Below, piece by piece: positions 47,665 to 58,870 of a DNA stretch of 64,000 nt. The position numbers and the translations under genes were made by a program. This DNA is from Serratia sp. M24T3. Lineage in GTDB: Bacteria > Pseudomonadota > Gammaproteobacteria > Enterobacterales > Enterobacteriaceae. Below the pieces are notes generated by a model, which was not told the origin of the DNA, did no database searches, and was given only the letters and a program-made list of their open reading frames with translations. Position 1 is the stretch's first letter. The number at the start of each line of letters is the position of its first letter. The stretch lies in NCBI RefSeq assembly GCF_000257645.1, contig NZ_AJHJ01000016.1, forward strand, positions 29,897 to 93,896, written 5' to 3'.

Positions 47665-48204
47665 TCAGGTCGTAGCAATATCGCTGCGCAGTAATCCTAA
47701 AAGCCAGTCATTATGCCACTCTCCGCCGATGCGGTAGCTTTCTCGCAGTGTACCCTCAAGACGAAAACCGCATCTTTCAAGTAAACGTCGCGAGGGAAGA
47801 TTACCTTCAAGCACGTTGGCCTGTAGCCGATGAAAACCACACATCTTAAAGGCGTAATTCACCACTTCATGCAGTGATTCCTGGCCGTAGCCTTTGCCCT
47901 GATACTCTGGCAGCAGCATAAATCCCACTTCGGCCTGCTGATAAGGCCGCCAGTCGGGGAAAAAGCCGGTCAGGCCGATAGCCTCGCCGGTAGCTCGCTC
48001 GCGGATCACCAAACATAACCAGAAATCGGAATATTTGTCCCATTTCCCCAGGCGCTGATCGAAGCGATAGCGGATCTGGGCCGGTGTTTCTATGTCGCCA
48101 ATGAATTTCATTACGTTATCGTTTTGATATAACTTCAAAAATAGCGGCCATTCTTCTCGTTCGATTGGTCTCATTTCCAGCCGGGGTGTGGTCAATACAA
48201 TCAT
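47665..48204 (-). CDS. GNAT acetyltransferase, RimJ/RimL type
   Basis: A 179-residue protein with TPRLEMRPIEREEWPLFLKL start, AEVGFMLLPEYQGKGYGQES (acetyl-CoA-binding loop Q-GKGYG) and NLPSRRLLERCGFRLEGTLR. It transfers acetyl groups to an unknown amine, commonly an N-terminus or antibiotic-like molecule. It is not part of the E. coli alaC-ypdA neighbourhood. Confidence 0.9.
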   Translation of the reverse strand: MIVLTTPRLEMRPIEREEWPLFLKLYQNDNVMKFIGDIETPAQIRYRFDQRLGKWDKYSDFWLCLVIRERATGEAIGLTGFFPDWRPYQQAEVGFMLLPEYQGKGYGQESLHEVVNYAFKMCGFHRLQANVLEGNLPSRRLLERCGFRLEGTLRESYRIGGEWHNDWLLGLLRSDIATT

Positions 48205-48398
48205 GGCAACAGGCTCTTTTTATAGATTAAATGTGCATCCGGGTACGCTTTAAATATACGCATTTGCGGCAGCTTCTTGACAGTAATTTCATCGATTTTT
48301 CTATAACCCTGCTGCTTATAGCGACCGGGGGCACAATTCCCTATAATCACACCATTCCCTATAAGCGCGATGCCCAGGCATCCTACCGAGAGTCTGTT

Positions 48399-50063
48399 GT
48401 GCAACACATCTTTGATATGACGCTTGCGGTGTTTGACCGCGCGGCGTTAATGCTGATTTGCCTGTTTTTTCTGACCCGTACCCGCCTGTTCCGCAGACTG
48501 CTACAAAAAGAAAATGATGCGCACACGCCGCTGGAACTGGCCGCCGTTACGGCAATATTCTCGCTGTTTGCCATTTTCGGTACACTTTCGGGTATTAACG
48601 TTGAAGGCTCACTGATTAACGTTCGTACCATCGCGATTGTCGCAGGCGGTATTCTTTTCGGGCCTTGGGTCGGCATCATTACCGGCCTGATTTCAGGTAC
48701 TCACCGATTTTTGATTGATATTCACGGCGTGACCTCGGTGCCGTGTCTGATCACCAGCGTAATCGCCGGTTTCCTTTCGGGCTTTATTAATCTGAAAGTT
48801 AAGAAAAATCATCATTGGAAGGTGGGTATAGCCGCAGGCATGCTGTGCGAATCGTTGACTATGGTACTGATTTTACTGCTATCTCGGCCATTTTCACTGG
48901 GCCTGGATATTGTGATGAGTATTTCTGCCCCACTGATCCTCGGTGCGATTTCCATCGGCCCTATCGTGCTGCTGGTGCAAAGCGTCGCCGACGAAAAAGA
49001 GGCTATCGCCGCGCGTCAGGCTCGTCTGGCACTGGATATTGCCAACAAAACGCTGCCCTATTTTCGAAATATCAATGCTGAGTCGATGGCTACGGTCTGC
49101 AATATCATTCGTGAAGATATCAATGCCGACGCGGTTGCAATTACCGATACCAAAAACATTCTTGCCTACGTCGGCACAGGCGCAGATCAGTACAATATTG
49201 GCCACGAAATTATCAGCGAAAACACCAAAGAGGTGATCAGCAGTGGCAGGATCACGATTAAAAACAATGATGAAATGGACCGCACCCCGCAGATTCACTC
49301 GCAGATGATCATTCCGCTGTGGGAAAAAGGGGTGATCACCGGATCGCTGAAAATTTACTATTGTCACGCGCACCGCATCACTTATTCGCTAAAAGTCATG
49401 GCCGTCGGGCTATCGCAGATTATCTCGACTCAAATGGAAGTTTCCCGCGCCGAGCAGCTACGGGAAATGGCCAATAAAGCTGAAATGCGGGCGCTGCAAA
49501 GCAAAATTAATCCTCATTTTCTGTTTAACGCGCTCAATGCAATCTCCTCGTCAATCCGTATTAATCCAGACACCTCGCGGCAGTTGATCATCAATCTGTC
49601 GCGCTATTTACGTTACAATCTTGAGCTTAATGACGAAATGATCGACCTGCGAAAAGAGCTGCATCAGGTGCAGGATTATATCGCTATCGAGCAGGCCCGG
49701 TTTGGCAGCAAACTCACGGTGATTTACGATATTGACGATGATATTTCCGTTTCAATTCCTAGCCTGTTAATTCAGCCGCTGGTCGAAAACGCTATCGTGC
49801 ACGGTATTCAGCCACGAAGCGGCAAAGGCGTAGTGGTGATTGCCGTTAAACATGCAGGCGATAAAATTAAAGTGTCGGTGAAAGACACCGGGCAAGGTAT
49901 TCTGCAATCGGTGATCGAGCGAGTCGCTAAAAACGAAATGCCGGGCAATAAAATCGGCCTGCTTAATGTCCATCACCGCGTAAGCCTGCTGTACGGACAG
50001 GGATTACAGATCCGCCGACTCGAACCGGGTACAGAAATCTCATTTATGATCCATAAAGGGTAA
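48399..50063 (+). CDS. ypdA: sensor histidine kinase YpdA (LytS family)
   Basis: About 554 residues from GTG 48399, chosen because [20 protein letters not shown] matches the start of E. coli YpdA; ATG 48417 is the alternative. Six N-terminal membrane spans (5TM-5TMR_LYT type) are followed by a GAF domain and a HisKA-type region with [20 protein letters not shown], then an ATPase domain with [16 protein letters not shown]. YpdA senses extracellular pyruvate in E. coli and phosphorylates YpdB. Confidence 0.93.
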   Translation: MQHIFDMTLAVFDRAALMLICLFFLTRTRLFRRLLQKENDAHTPLELAAVTAIFSLFAIFGTLSGINVEGSLINVRTIAIVAGGILFGPWVGIITGLISGTHRFLIDIHGVTSVPCLITSVIAGFLSGFINLKVKKNHHWKVGIAAGMLCESLTMVLILLLSRPFSLGLDIVMSISAPLILGAISIGPIVLLVQSVADEKEAIAARQARLALDIANKTLPYFRNINAESMATVCNIIREDINADAVAITDTKNILAYVGTGADQYNIGHEIISENTKEVISSGRITIKNNDEMDRTPQIHSQMIIPLWEKGVITGSLKIYYCHAHRITYSLKVMAVGLSQIISTQMEVSRAEQLREMANKAEMRALQSKINPHFLFNALNAISSSIRINPDTSRQLIINLSRYLRYNLELNDEMIDLRKELHQVQDYIAIEQARFGSKLTVIYDIDDDISVSIPSLLIQPLVENAIVHGIQPRSGKGVVVIAVKHAGDKIKVSVKDTGQGILQSVIERVAKNEMPGNKIGLLNVHHRVSLLYGQGLQIRRLEPGTEISFMIHKG

Positions 50064-50067
50064 ACGG

Positions 50068-50805
50068 TTGAAAGCAATCATTGTCGAGGACGAATTTCTG
50101 GCTCAGGAAGAGCTTGGTTACCTGATTAGCACCCACAGCAGCATCAGTATCGTCGAGAAATTTGACGATGGATTGGCAGTGCTGAAATATTTGCAAAATC
50201 ATCAAGTTGACGCCATTTTTCTGGACATTAATATTCCCTCGCTCGACGGCGTTCTGCTGGCGCAAAACATCAGCAAGTTTGCCCACAAGCCCTACATTAT
50301 TTTTATCACCGCCTACAAAGAACATGCCGCAGAAGCTTTTGAAATTGAAGCATTTGATTACATCCTCAAGCCTTATCATGAGTCGCGTATCGTCACAATG
50401 CTGCAAAAGCTCGAGATGCATTTCAAACGCGATAAACAGGCCGAAGTTCCGGCGTCGAGCGGCAGTAATCGGGTCAGCCACAGCATTAATTTAATCAAGG
50501 ACGAGCGGATTATCGTTACCGATATTAACGATATTTATTACGCCGCCGCGCAGGAAAAAGTAACGCAGGTTTATACCCGCCGTGAGGAATACACTATGCC
50601 GATGAATATCTCCGAGTTGTGTAACCGGCTGCCGGAAGAACATTTCTTTCGCTGCCATCGTTCCTATTGCGTCAATCTGTCGAAAATACGCGAAATCGTG
50701 CCGTGGTTTAACAACACCTATATTTTGCGATTAAGCGATCTTGATTTTGAAGTTCCAGTCAGCCGCAGCAAGGTGAAAGCTTTCCGCCAATTGATGGGGC
50801 TTTAA
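50068..50805 (+). CDS. ypdB: response regulator YpdB (LytTR)
   Basis: A 245-residue protein starting at TTG 50068. The receiver domain has EDE at 7-9, phosphoacceptor Asp53 in FLDINIP and Lys near 108 (ILKPY). The LytTR DNA-binding domain spans about residues 140-243 (FFRCHRSYCVNLSKI). It activates transport of the pyruvate-type carbon source yhjX in E. coli. It follows ypdA with 4 bases between. Confidence 0.94.
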   Translation: MKAIIVEDEFLAQEELGYLISTHSSISIVEKFDDGLAVLKYLQNHQVDAIFLDINIPSLDGVLLAQNISKFAHKPYIIFITAYKEHAAEAFEIEAFDYILKPYHESRIVTMLQKLEMHFKRDKQAEVPASSGSNRVSHSINLIKDERIIVTDINDIYYAAAQEKVTQVYTRREEYTMPMNISELCNRLPEEHFFRCHRSYCVNLSKIREIVPWFNNTYILRLSDLDFEVPVSRSKVKAFRQLMGL

Positions 50806-50824
50806 AAATTTCATGGACATAAAA

Positions 50825-50865
50825 AACTTCGCCTCCTCAGGAACCGGTCCTGAGGAGGCGAAGTT
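50825..50865. terminator. bidirectional terminator with an 18-bp perfect stem
   Basis: AACTTCGCCTCCTCAGGA pairs exactly with TCCTGAGGAGGCGAAGTT across ACCGG. The T-run is on the minus side, so it best ends glk; its length also suits ypdB. Confidence 0.9.
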
Positions 50866-50886
50866 AAATCTACTGCAACCTAAAAA

Positions 50887-51858
50887 CTAGGCTACCAGCG
50901 TAAAGCCGATTGACTGACGCAAGTAAGCGCCCGCACCCAGCAGGCCTGGCTGATCGTGGGTAATCAGATAAACCGGAATATCAATGAGATAATCTTTGAA
51001 ACGTCCCTTGTCTTCGAACGCGGCACGGAAACCGGATGCCTTGAAGAACTCGAGGAAGCGCGGCACGATGCCACCCGCAATGTAAACACCGCCAAAAGTG
51101 CCCATAGTCAACGCCAGGTTGCCACCGAAACGGCCCATGATGACACAGAACAATGACAGTGCGCGACGGCAGTCAAGACAGTCTTCCAACGCCAGTTTGG
51201 TGACATCTTTCGGCGCGTAGTCTTCTGGTTCGCGTTTATCTGCCTTGACAATTGCACGATAAAGATTAACCAGACCAGGGCCGGACAAGATACGTTCAGC
51301 GGAAACGTGTCCCATTTCAATACGTAACTGCTCGAGGATGATGTCTTCTTCTTCACTGTTAGGTGCGAAGTCAACGTGTCCACCTTCGCCCGGCAAGCTC
51401 AACCAGCGATTTTCCACGTGAATAATGTGCGCCACGCCCAAACCCGTACCCGCGCCGTAGATCACTGCCGGCTTACCATCCTGCGGTTTTTTACCGCCGA
51501 ACTGCAACAGGTCACTTTCTTTCAGCATCGGGATTGCCATCGACACGGCGGTAAAATCATTGATGACTTCAAGATGTTCGAGGCCCAGGTTTTTCTTCAT
51601 CTCGGCGATGGAGAATTTCCAGGTATGGTTCGTCATCGCAACCCAATCGCCCACAATAGGACAGGCGATAGCAATACAGGCATCGACAACTTCTTCGTGC
51701 TGCTGCAATTGCAGATAGTGGCGGACTGCCGCTTCAAGACTGTCGTAATCCAAGCCGGAAAAAGTCTGGGCCTGAGAAATCTCACCGCTGTCGAGAGCGC
51801 AAAGCGCCAGGCGGCAATTAGTGCCTCCGACATCGCCAACCAGGGCGTACTTGGTCAT
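50887..51858 (-). CDS. glk: glucokinase
   Basis: A 323-residue protein with the phosphate-binding [16 protein letters not shown] near residue 4, [25 protein letters not shown], and [15 protein letters not shown] with the zinc-free catalytic Asp earlier. It phosphorylates glucose with ATP. Ends beside the strong hairpin and is convergent with ypdAB, as in E. coli. Confidence 0.97.
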   Translation of the reverse strand: MTKYALVGDVGGTNCRLALCALDSGEISQAQTFSGLDYDSLEAAVRHYLQLQQHEEVVDACIAIACPIVGDWVAMTNHTWKFSIAEMKKNLGLEHLEVINDFTAVSMAIPMLKESDLLQFGGKKPQDGKPAVIYGAGTGLGVAHIIHVENRWLSLPGEGGHVDFAPNSEEEDIILEQLRIEMGHVSAERILSGPGLVNLYRAIVKADKREPEDYAPKDVTKLALEDCLDCRRALSLFCVIMGRFGGNLALTMGTFGGVYIAGGIVPRFLEFFKASGFRAAFEDKGRFKDYLIDIPVYLITHDQPGLLGAGAYLRQSIGFTLVA

Positions 51859-52154
51859 TTTTATCTCCGCAAAAATTAAATTGCTCGCCCTGCTTCGGCT
51901 CGCATCGAGTGATAATAATCAGCCTTTTATGACACACCCAATTGTGGGCTGGAAAATCCAGGCTAGCAGGACTATAAGTGCTAAGTGCTTACATATTCGT
52001 GAGGGCAAAATAGCGGTAATTGCCCTATGCTGCAACGCCGATTTAACCTATCGATGATATAAGCAGCTGCATACCGCAAAATAAAGCGGTAGAAATCTAA
52101 AATCCGACGATCTTCTATACACTGGACTCAGCAGAAAAATAAGGGAATTCTTGC

Positions 52155-53414
52155 ATGTTGCATCCTCGTGCAAAAACCATGCTGACCTTCGGGGTCCCGG
52201 CATTGGTTATTGGATCCGCGTCCAGCATCATTCTGGTCGCCGTAATGCGTTTTGCCAACGCGCTGCAAACGCTGCTGTGGCTAAAAATCCCCGATGCCCT
52301 AAACATTAACACGCAATCAGCGGGTTGGGTGCTGTTTATGCTCACCCTAACGGGGGTCGGCGTCGGCGCGCTAATTCGCTACATGCCCGGTCACGCAGGC
52401 CCCGACCCGGCCACCGAATCGCTAATCGGCATGCCAGTGGCGTTAAATGCCATCCCCGGACTGCTGCTTGCGCTGGTTATTGGGCTAGCCGGTGGAATAA
52501 GTCTCGGCCCTGAAAACCCGATAATTGCCATTAATATTGCCGTCGCCGTTGCCGCAGGCTCCGTTTTATTTCCACGGGTCCCCGGTACCGACTGGATTAT
52601 TCTCGCCGCAGCGGGCACGCTCGGTGCGCTATTTGGTACCCCGGTCGCCGCCGCGCTTATCTTCTCACAAACTCTTAATGGAGGAAAAGATGCGCCTCTG
52701 TGGGATCGACTGTTTCCTCCTCTGCTTGCTGCCGGTGCAGGTGCTTTTACGGGGAATTTGTTCTTCGAACCTGACTTTACGCTAAGCCTTGCGCCCTACG
52801 TTGAGACGCATTTAGTTGATGTGCTGAGCGGCTCGGTGGTGACGCTAACCGCGATTGCGCTGGGGATGCTGGCGGTATGGTGTTTCCCTCACATTCATAG
52901 GCTGTTCCACTCTATTCCCAATCCAATGATTATGCTGGGAATTGGCGGTTTTGTGCTCGGCCTGCTGGCGCTGATTGGCGGGCAAATCACTCTGTTTCGC
53001 GGTTACGATGAAATGAAATTGCTGGCCCTGAGCAGCGATAGCCTGTCGTTGGGGCAACTGCTGGCGATCACTCTGAGCAAGCTGGCGGCGTTGGTTATTG
53101 CGGCGGCCTGCGGTTTTCGAGGTGGTCGAATTTTTCCGGCGGTGTTTGTCGGCGTTTCGTTAGGAATTATGCTGCATAATCACGTGGATTCGGTACCCGC
53201 GGCAATTACGGTGTCTTGCGCGGTCATGGGATTGGTGCTGGTAGTCACGCGCGACGGCTGGCTGAGTCTGTTTATGGCACTGGCGGTGGTACCGGACCTA
53301 AAATTGCTGCCGGTGTTATGCATTGTGATGCTGCCAGCCTGGTTACTGCTGGCCGGAAAACCGATGATGCTGGCTGTCCGGCGCGAAAAAGGGCTCGATA
53401 AAGAGTCTGACTAA
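52155..53414 (+). CDS. yfeO: voltage-gated chloride-channel-like protein YfeO
   Basis: A 419-residue CLC-type membrane protein with about ten spans and the ion-filter motif [10 protein letters not shown] near residue 115. The CLC pattern [14 protein letters not shown] occurs near 325. Ion selectivity is not established for YfeO. It is divergent from glk, the order seen in E. coli. The 296-base gap before it shows no other gene. Confidence 0.93.
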   Translation: MLHPRAKTMLTFGVPALVIGSASSIILVAVMRFANALQTLLWLKIPDALNINTQSAGWVLFMLTLTGVGVGALIRYMPGHAGPDPATESLIGMPVALNAIPGLLLALVIGLAGGISLGPENPIIAINIAVAVAAGSVLFPRVPGTDWIILAAAGTLGALFGTPVAAALIFSQTLNGGKDAPLWDRLFPPLLAAGAGAFTGNLFFEPDFTLSLAPYVETHLVDVLSGSVVTLTAIALGMLAVWCFPHIHRLFHSIPNPMIMLGIGGFVLGLLALIGGQITLFRGYDEMKLLALSSDSLSLGQLLAITLSKLAALVIAAACGFRGGRIFPAVFVGVSLGIMLHNHVDSVPAAITVSCAVMGLVLVVTRDGWLSLFMALAVVPDLKLLPVLCIVMLPAWLLLAGKPMMLAVRREKGLDKESD

Positions 53415-53419
53415 TCGTT

Positions 53420-54112
53420 TTACTGATTTAATGAAAAAGCAGCGGCAGCATGGGCATGGATAGCCGTGGTGTCGAACACCGGCACGCTGGCATCCTGCTG
53501 GCCAATCAATAGCGTGATTTCGGTGCAGCCTAAAATAATGCCTTGCGCGCCCTGCTGTTCCAGCGACTGAATAATCCGCCGATACTCTTCCCGCGAGCCG
53601 TCGAGAATTTTTCCCAAACATAGCTCTTCATAAATGATGCGGTGAATAATCTCCCTGTCGGCTTCATTGGGAGTCAAAACCTCAATTCCCTGCGCCTCTA
53701 AGCGCCCACGATAGAATGTCTGTTCCATGGTAAAACGAGTTCCCAGCAGGCCAATACGACCGATATTTTGTTGCTGGATAGCCTGGCCGGTAGCATCGGC
53801 AATATGTAACAGAGGCAGGCCGCCAATGCGCTCGATAGCATCGGCGACTTTATGCATAGTGTTGGTACAAACGACAATAATCTCTGCCCCGGCTTTTCTT
53901 AATGATTGTGCGGCTTCACCCAGGATTTGCCCGGCCTGCTCCCAATCCCCCCGCGCCTGCAACTGTTCAATTTCATAGAAATCAACGCTGTAAATCACCA
54001 TTTTTGCCGAATGCAAACCGCCCAGAGCTTGCTTGATTTGCTCGTTGATGGTGCGGTAATACGGCACGGTCGATTCCCAACTCATGCCGCCGATAAGTCC
54101 CAGGGTTTTCAT
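53420..54112 (-). CDS. aspartate/glutamate racemase family protein
   Basis: A 230-residue protein from ATG 54112. It starts MKTLGLIGGMSWESTVPYYR and has both catalytic Cys residues: Cys82 in VVCTNTMHK and Cys196 in LGCTEITLL. It would racemise an amino acid, probably aspartate, without cofactor. Not in the E. coli order; it ends 5 bases after yfeO on the opposite strand. Confidence 0.93.
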   Translation of the reverse strand: MKTLGLIGGMSWESTVPYYRTINEQIKQALGGLHSAKMVIYSVDFYEIEQLQARGDWEQAGQILGEAAQSLRKAGAEIIVVCTNTMHKVADAIERIGGLPLLHIADATGQAIQQQNIGRIGLLGTRFTMEQTFYRGRLEAQGIEVLTPNEADREIIHRIIYEELCLGKILDGSREEYRRIIQSLEQQGAQGIILGCTEITLLIGQQDASVPVFDTTAIHAHAAAAFSLNQ

Positions 54113-54186
54113 TTTTTTATCCTTTATCGTTAGTCTATAGAACAAAATAACGGGCCCAATGAGTCCTCACAAGCTCGATTAATGCC

Positions 54187-54669
54187 TTATCGGCAACTGG
54201 TTTGCGCCTTATGGGCAGCGCAACGACGACGTGCAATTAAACGTTGGCGCAGCGTATCGTAGATCCAGTTGTAGGCGATAGTGTAGGGCAAAAAGAATAA
54301 GAAAAAGCCAATCTCCAGCAGGAAAGCATCGAGCAAACCAATCTGCAACCAGGTTGCTGCAATGGGCAGCCCAAAGAGGATGAACCCGCCTTCAAACCCC
54401 AGCGCGTGGGCGATACGAAAAGCAAATGTTCGCTTTACCCGGCTCTGCGGCCAAAAATAATCGAAACCGCTGTTATAGACCACGTTCCATACCATCGCCG
54501 TGGTGGATAACAAAATCGCCAGCACGCCCATTTCAAAAATGCGTTTGTTCATCAGCCAGGCTGCCGTCGGTGCACAGATGACCAGAGCGAGCGCTTCGAA
54601 TCCTACCGCGTGGAAAATGCGCTCAGTGAGACTTTTTTTAGCTTTCATTGAGGCGTTTAACGATGACAT
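54187..54669 (-). CDS. PACE family multidrug efflux transporter
   Basis: A 160-residue protein made of two bacterial-transmembrane-pair domains, each with two spans: RIFHAVGFEALALVICAPTA and RIAHALGFEGGFILFGLPIA carry the paired FH/HA-GFE motif with the key Glu. NWIYDTLRQR ends the domain. PACE pumps export biocides such as chlorhexidine and short-chain diamines with protons. The divergent LysR gene is the usual regulator partner. Confidence 0.9.
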   Translation of the reverse strand: MSSLNASMKAKKSLTERIFHAVGFEALALVICAPTAAWLMNKRIFEMGVLAILLSTTAMVWNVVYNSGFDYFWPQSRVKRTFAFRIAHALGFEGGFILFGLPIAATWLQIGLLDAFLLEIGFFLFFLPYTIAYNWIYDTLRQRLIARRRCAAHKAQTSCR

Positions 54670-54835
54670 TTTTAACCTACCTTGAGTAATTAATTCCTTG
54701 AGAGATCGAATGTAAATATTGACCTTTCCGTGTCGCTGGGCAGGATTATCATCGGTATTAAAGATAGAATAAAGATAGATAGTATCGATAAAAACGATGG
54801 CTATCGTTATCGCCTTTCATTTTGAGGAACGTTTT

Positions 54836-55714
54836 ATGCGCTATTCGCCTGAAGCACTGCTGGCTTTTGTCGCCACCGCCGACAGCGGTTCTTTCTCTGC
54901 AGCGGCCAGAAAGCTGAATAAAAGCCAGTCAACCGTGAGTACAGCAGTGGCGAATCTTGAGATTGATCTCGGAATTACGCTGTTTAATCGCGAAGGCCGC
55001 CAACCGCGGCTAACGCCTGAGGGTCAGCGGGTATTGACTCACGTGCAGGCGATTTTGTCGGCCAGCGAACAGCTCGATCACTTGGCAGTGCGTTTGTCTA
55101 AGCAGGCCGAACCGCGTCTGACTTTTGTTTTATCAGATACTTACCAGCCAACGCATTACGAGATGCTGCTTGGCCGTTTTGAGCAGCGCTACCCGGACAT
55201 CGAATTCGAGTGCCTGATTGCCGAGGATCAAGACGTCATCGACCTGCTGCATAGCGGGCGTGCGCACGTTGGTATGCTTGAGGTGCAGGAAAATTATCCG
55301 CCAGATATTGGCTATTCCCGATTACCCGACCAGACTGAAATGGCGCTGTTTGTGTTTAAAAATCATCCACTCGCGGCAATAAAAACGCTGCGCCGCGAAG
55401 ATTTATCCACTTATCGCCAGCTGTGCCTGCAAACCTACGGTCGGCAGGAAAAACCCAAGGCGCTGGGACAAACCTGGTCGGCACCGAGTTATCTCATGCT
55501 GCTTGAAATGGCGGAACAGGGATTTGGATGGTCTATTCTACCGCGCTGGCTGGTGGCACAGTTTGGTCACCACAAGCTGATTGAGCTGGAGTTGCGCGGC
55601 TGGCCTAAACTCATCTCGATTGATGCAGTGTGGTGCAAAACTAATCAACCCGGTCCGGCGGGAAGGTGGTTTATTGATAGCCTGCTCGATCCTTTGCGTC
55701 TTACCGGACAATAA
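54836..55714 (+). CDS. LysR-type regulator of the PACE pump
   Basis: A 292-residue protein from ATG 54836 (GAGGAACG upstream). HTH at LLAFVATADSGSFSAAARKL and NKSQSTVSTAVANLEIDLG. The substrate-binding domain follows from residue 90. It is divergent from the PACE pump gene across a 166-base gap, the arrangement of aceR/aceI in Acinetobacter, so it probably activates the pump. Confidence 0.9.
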   Translation: MRYSPEALLAFVATADSGSFSAAARKLNKSQSTVSTAVANLEIDLGITLFNREGRQPRLTPEGQRVLTHVQAILSASEQLDHLAVRLSKQAEPRLTFVLSDTYQPTHYEMLLGRFEQRYPDIEFECLIAEDQDVIDLLHSGRAHVGMLEVQENYPPDIGYSRLPDQTEMALFVFKNHPLAAIKTLRREDLSTYRQLCLQTYGRQEKPKALGQTWSAPSYLMLLEMAEQGFGWSILPRWLVAQFGHHKLIELELRGWPKLISIDAVWCKTNQPGPAGRWFIDSLLDPLRLTGQ

Positions 55715-55900
55715 TTAGGCGTTAAATGCGAACAAAATAACCGACCGGGAGAAAATGCTCTTTTATTGATTAGACAGATTAAGAGTTTTCCTTTGATAAA
55801 AAAAATAGTGGCAGCTGTGATCAATGCAGCCGAAACTATAAATGAAAACGCATACACTAAAACGCTATTTTATTCCTGTAAGCTTTTTAAAAGGACCCCT

Positions 55901-56890
55901 ATGTCTTATCAAGCCTCCCCCTCTCGTTATGAAAATATGCTCTATCGTCGCTGCGGAATCAGTGGCCTTAAACTTCCAGCCGTTTCATTAGGCCTGTGGC
56001 ACAATTTTGGCGATGCCACACGTTTTGAAAACAGCCGCGAATTGATTCATCACGCTTTTGATCACGGGATTACTCATTTCGATTTAGCGAATAACTACGG
56101 CCCGCCTCCCGGCTCGGCCGAAGAGAACTTTGGGCGCATTTTGCGAGAAGATTTGTTGCCGTGGCGCGATGAGTTAATCATCTCCTCCAAAGCGGGTTAT
56201 ACCATGTGGGACGGGCCTTACGGCGATTGGGGTTCGAAGAAATATTTGGTTGCCAGCTTGAACCAGAGCCTGAAAAGACTGGGGCTTGATTACGTCGATA
56301 TTTTCTATCATCACCGCCCTGATCCAAATACTCCGCTGGAAGAAACCATGGCAGCGCTGGATTTAATCGTCCGTCAAGGCAAGGCGCTTTATATTGGTTT
56401 GTCTAACTACCCGGCGGATTTGGCGCAACAGGCCTTTGATATCCTTGATAAGTTGGGAACGCCTTGCCTCATCCACCAGCCAAAATATTCGATGTTTGAA
56501 CGTTGGGTAGAAGATGGCCTGCTCGATACTTTGCAGCAAAATGGCGTTGGCTCGATTGCCTTCTCTCCCCTGGCGGGCGGCGTGTTAACCGATCGCTATC
56601 TTAAAGGAATTCCACAAGATTCTCGCGCGGCCAGCGGCAGTCAGTTCCTGAAGCCTGATCAACTCACCGAAGCGAAGCTCGAAAAAGTCCGTAAACTCAA
56701 TGAGATTGCTCTGGCTCGTGGTCAAAAACTGTCGCAAATGGCGCTGGCCTGGGTATTACGCGGCGATAAGGTCACTTCGGTGCTGATTGGTGCGAGTAAG
56801 ACCAGCCAAATCGATGATGCGGTCAATACGCTGAACAACCTGCAATTAAGCGAGCAGGAAATTAATGATATAGAAAAGATATTGGTGTAA
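55901..56890 (+). CDS. aldo-keto reductase, YghZ/GpmR-like
   Basis: A 329-residue AKR from ATG 55901 (AAAAGGACCCCT upstream). Catalytic tetrad in FDLANNYGPPPG (Asp, Tyr), ISSKAGY (Lys) and FYHHRPD (His). GASKTSQIDDAV near the end binds NADPH. It resembles E. coli YghZ, which reduces L-glyceraldehyde 3-phosphate and methylglyoxal. Single gene. Confidence 0.9.
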   Translation: MSYQASPSRYENMLYRRCGISGLKLPAVSLGLWHNFGDATRFENSRELIHHAFDHGITHFDLANNYGPPPGSAEENFGRILREDLLPWRDELIISSKAGYTMWDGPYGDWGSKKYLVASLNQSLKRLGLDYVDIFYHHRPDPNTPLEETMAALDLIVRQGKALYIGLSNYPADLAQQAFDILDKLGTPCLIHQPKYSMFERWVEDGLLDTLQQNGVGSIAFSPLAGGVLTDRYLKGIPQDSRAASGSQFLKPDQLTEAKLEKVRKLNEIALARGQKLSQMALAWVLRGDKVTSVLIGASKTSQIDDAVNTLNNLQLSEQEINDIEKILV

Positions 56891-57129
56891 CCGTTTACTA
56901 GAAACAGGAAAAGTTTGTTAACAATGCTGTCAGGGACTTACTGTAAGTAAATCGTTAAACTGGGTAAAATAATCAAAACAGGATTGCGGGCAATAGATTA
57001 CCCGTGGTCCAGGCCTTATAACTGTGTGCATCGAAAACGTTATCTAACGAATTAATACAGACCCAATAATTTCACACGCAGTTATCTGCATGCTGAAAAG
57101 GCGGGAATAAGGTTGAATGGAGAAGCAAA

Positions 57130-57558
57130 ATGAAAACATTACCCGTTAAGATTGCTCTGGGTGCCCTGTTGTTCGGCCTGTTGCCAGCCACTATGCCGGC
57201 GCACGCTGACGGCATTAGTATCAGCGTTCCTGGTTTAAACGTCAGTATCGGCCAACGCGATCACCGCGGCTATTACTGGGATGGTTATGACTGGCGCTCC
57301 CCGTACTGGTGGCAGCACCGCAATGAATATTATGGTCACCGCAATAACCGTGGTGATTACTGGGATGGCGGTCGCTGGCGTGACGGCGGCTGGTGGAACC
57401 AGCACGGTCGCGGACACGGTGGTCCTGATCACGGACACGGCGGTCCTGATCATGGACACGGCGGTCCTGGCCCTGGTGGTCATGGCGGTCCTGATCACGG
57501 CGGCGATCACGGTGGTGGCCCTCGTCCTCCGATGGGTGGACCTGGCGGTCATCCGTAA
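57130..57558 (+). CDS. ypeC: secreted DUF2502 protein YpeC with Gly-His repeat tail
   Basis: A 142-residue protein. A signal peptide (to about AHA, residue 26) is followed by the DUF2502 core ISISVPGLNVSIGQRDHRGY and YWDG repeats, then a low-complexity Gly/His/Asp/Pro tail with GGPDHGH units. E. coli YpeC is shorter, without the tail. It is expected in the periplasm; the His tail could bind metal, which fits with mntH next door. Confidence 0.88.
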   Translation: MKTLPVKIALGALLFGLLPATMPAHADGISISVPGLNVSIGQRDHRGYYWDGYDWRSPYWWQHRNEYYGHRNNRGDYWDGGRWRDGGWWNQHGRGHGGPDHGHGGPDHGHGGPGPGGHGGPDHGGDHGGGPRPPMGGPGGHP

Positions 57559-57580
57559 TAATCTGCGAAGTTATAATACC

Positions 57581-57606
57581 AGGGCACTGAAAAGTGCCCT
57601 TTTTTA
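57581..57606 (+). terminator. terminator after ypeC
   Basis: AGGGCACT/AGTGCCCT hairpin with GAAA loop then TTTTTT. Confidence 0.92.
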
Positions 57607-57640
57607 TTGCCTGTGATCCTTGCTAAACAGCTAACGAAGT

Positions 57641-58870
57641 TTATTTCAACATGCCTATTAACAGGTAAAGGTTCAGACTCACCACCACGAGAACAATAAC
57701 TCGCCCCGCCCACTGCATTGACCGTGAGTTAACCATATCGCCCATCAGTTCGCGGTTGCCGGTGAAAGCCAGCAGAGGCAGCAAGGCCAATGCAATCCCG
57801 AAACTTAACAGCACCTGACTCATCACCAGAATTTTGGTCGCATCCATACCGGCAAGTATCACGATAAACGATGGTGCCATTGTCACCGCGCGGCGCACCC
57901 ACAAAGGAATATAAAATTTAACGAAGCCCTGCATGACCACCTGACCTGCCAGCGTGCCGACTACGGTCGAAGAAAGTCCCGCAGCAACCAGACTCAGCCC
58001 GAAGATCGTCGCCGCCGCATGACCTAATAATGGTGACAAGGTGAGATAGGCTTCCTCAAGTTCGCTAATACCTTTATGACCGCTGAAATGGAACGCCGCC
58101 GCCGCGGTTGCCATCATGGCCAAATTAACGAATCCGGCTATGGTCATCGCCACGCCGACGTCCAGCTTGGTTGAGGAATAGCGCTGCTCTTTGGAGATTT
58201 TGCTCGAGCGCTGGGTTAACGAAGAGTGTAGGTAAATCACGTGCGGCATTATCGTTGCGCCAAGAACGCCCGCAGCCAGATATACGGAATTCGCATCCGG
58301 CAGGCTTGGCGTCAACATCCCCTTACCCAGCTCAATCATTTTAGGCTGCGAGAAAAACAGCTCGACGATGTAGGCCATCGCGACAAACAGCAGCAGGCCG
58401 CCAATTACCAGCTCAAGAGGTTTTTGCCCGCGCTTTTGCAGCCCCAGGATAATAAAGGTGGCAATGCCGGTGAGCACCGCGCCTTGCAATAGAGAAACAC
58501 CCAGCAACAGTTTGAAGCCAATGGCAGCGCCGATAAACTCGGCCAGATCGGTCGCCATGGCGATAATTTCAGCCTGCACCCAATAAGCCCAAACGGCGGG
58601 ACGTGGGAAACGGTCGCGAATATGTTCGGCCAGATTTTTACCGGTTGCGATACCTAATTTCGCAGACATCAGTTGAATCAGCATCGCCATGATATTGGCC
58701 CAAACCACCACCCACAGCAGCTGATAGCCGTAAGACGCGCCAGCCTGAATATTGGTAGCGAAATTACCGGGATCGATGTAGCCGATGGCAGCAATAAAAG
58801 CAGGCCCCATCAATGACAGCTTGATCTTCCGGGAGGTGCGGCTGGAGGACTCAGCTCGGCTATTCAGCAT
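57641..58870 (-). CDS. mntH: Mn(II)/H+ symporter MntH (NRAMP)
   Basis: A 409-residue protein with 11 spans. The metal-binding DPGN is at residues 33-36 and the partner MPHVIYLHS follows near residue 210, both invariant in NRAMP transporters. It imports Mn2+ (and Fe2+) with protons. A Fur-box-like site lies 48 bases upstream of the start. Confidence 0.97.
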   Translation of the reverse strand: MLNSRAESSSRTSRKIKLSLMGPAFIAAIGYIDPGNFATNIQAGASYGYQLLWVVVWANIMAMLIQLMSAKLGIATGKNLAEHIRDRFPRPAVWAYWVQAEIIAMATDLAEFIGAAIGFKLLLGVSLLQGAVLTGIATFIILGLQKRGQKPLELVIGGLLLFVAMAYIVELFFSQPKMIELGKGMLTPSLPDANSVYLAAGVLGATIMPHVIYLHSSLTQRSSKISKEQRYSSTKLDVGVAMTIAGFVNLAMMATAAAAFHFSGHKGISELEEAYLTLSPLLGHAAATIFGLSLVAAGLSSTVVGTLAGQVVMQGFVKFYIPLWVRRAVTMAPSFIVILAGMDATKILVMSQVLLSFGIALALLPLLAFTGNRELMGDMVNSRSMQWAGRVIVLVVVSLNLYLLIGMLK

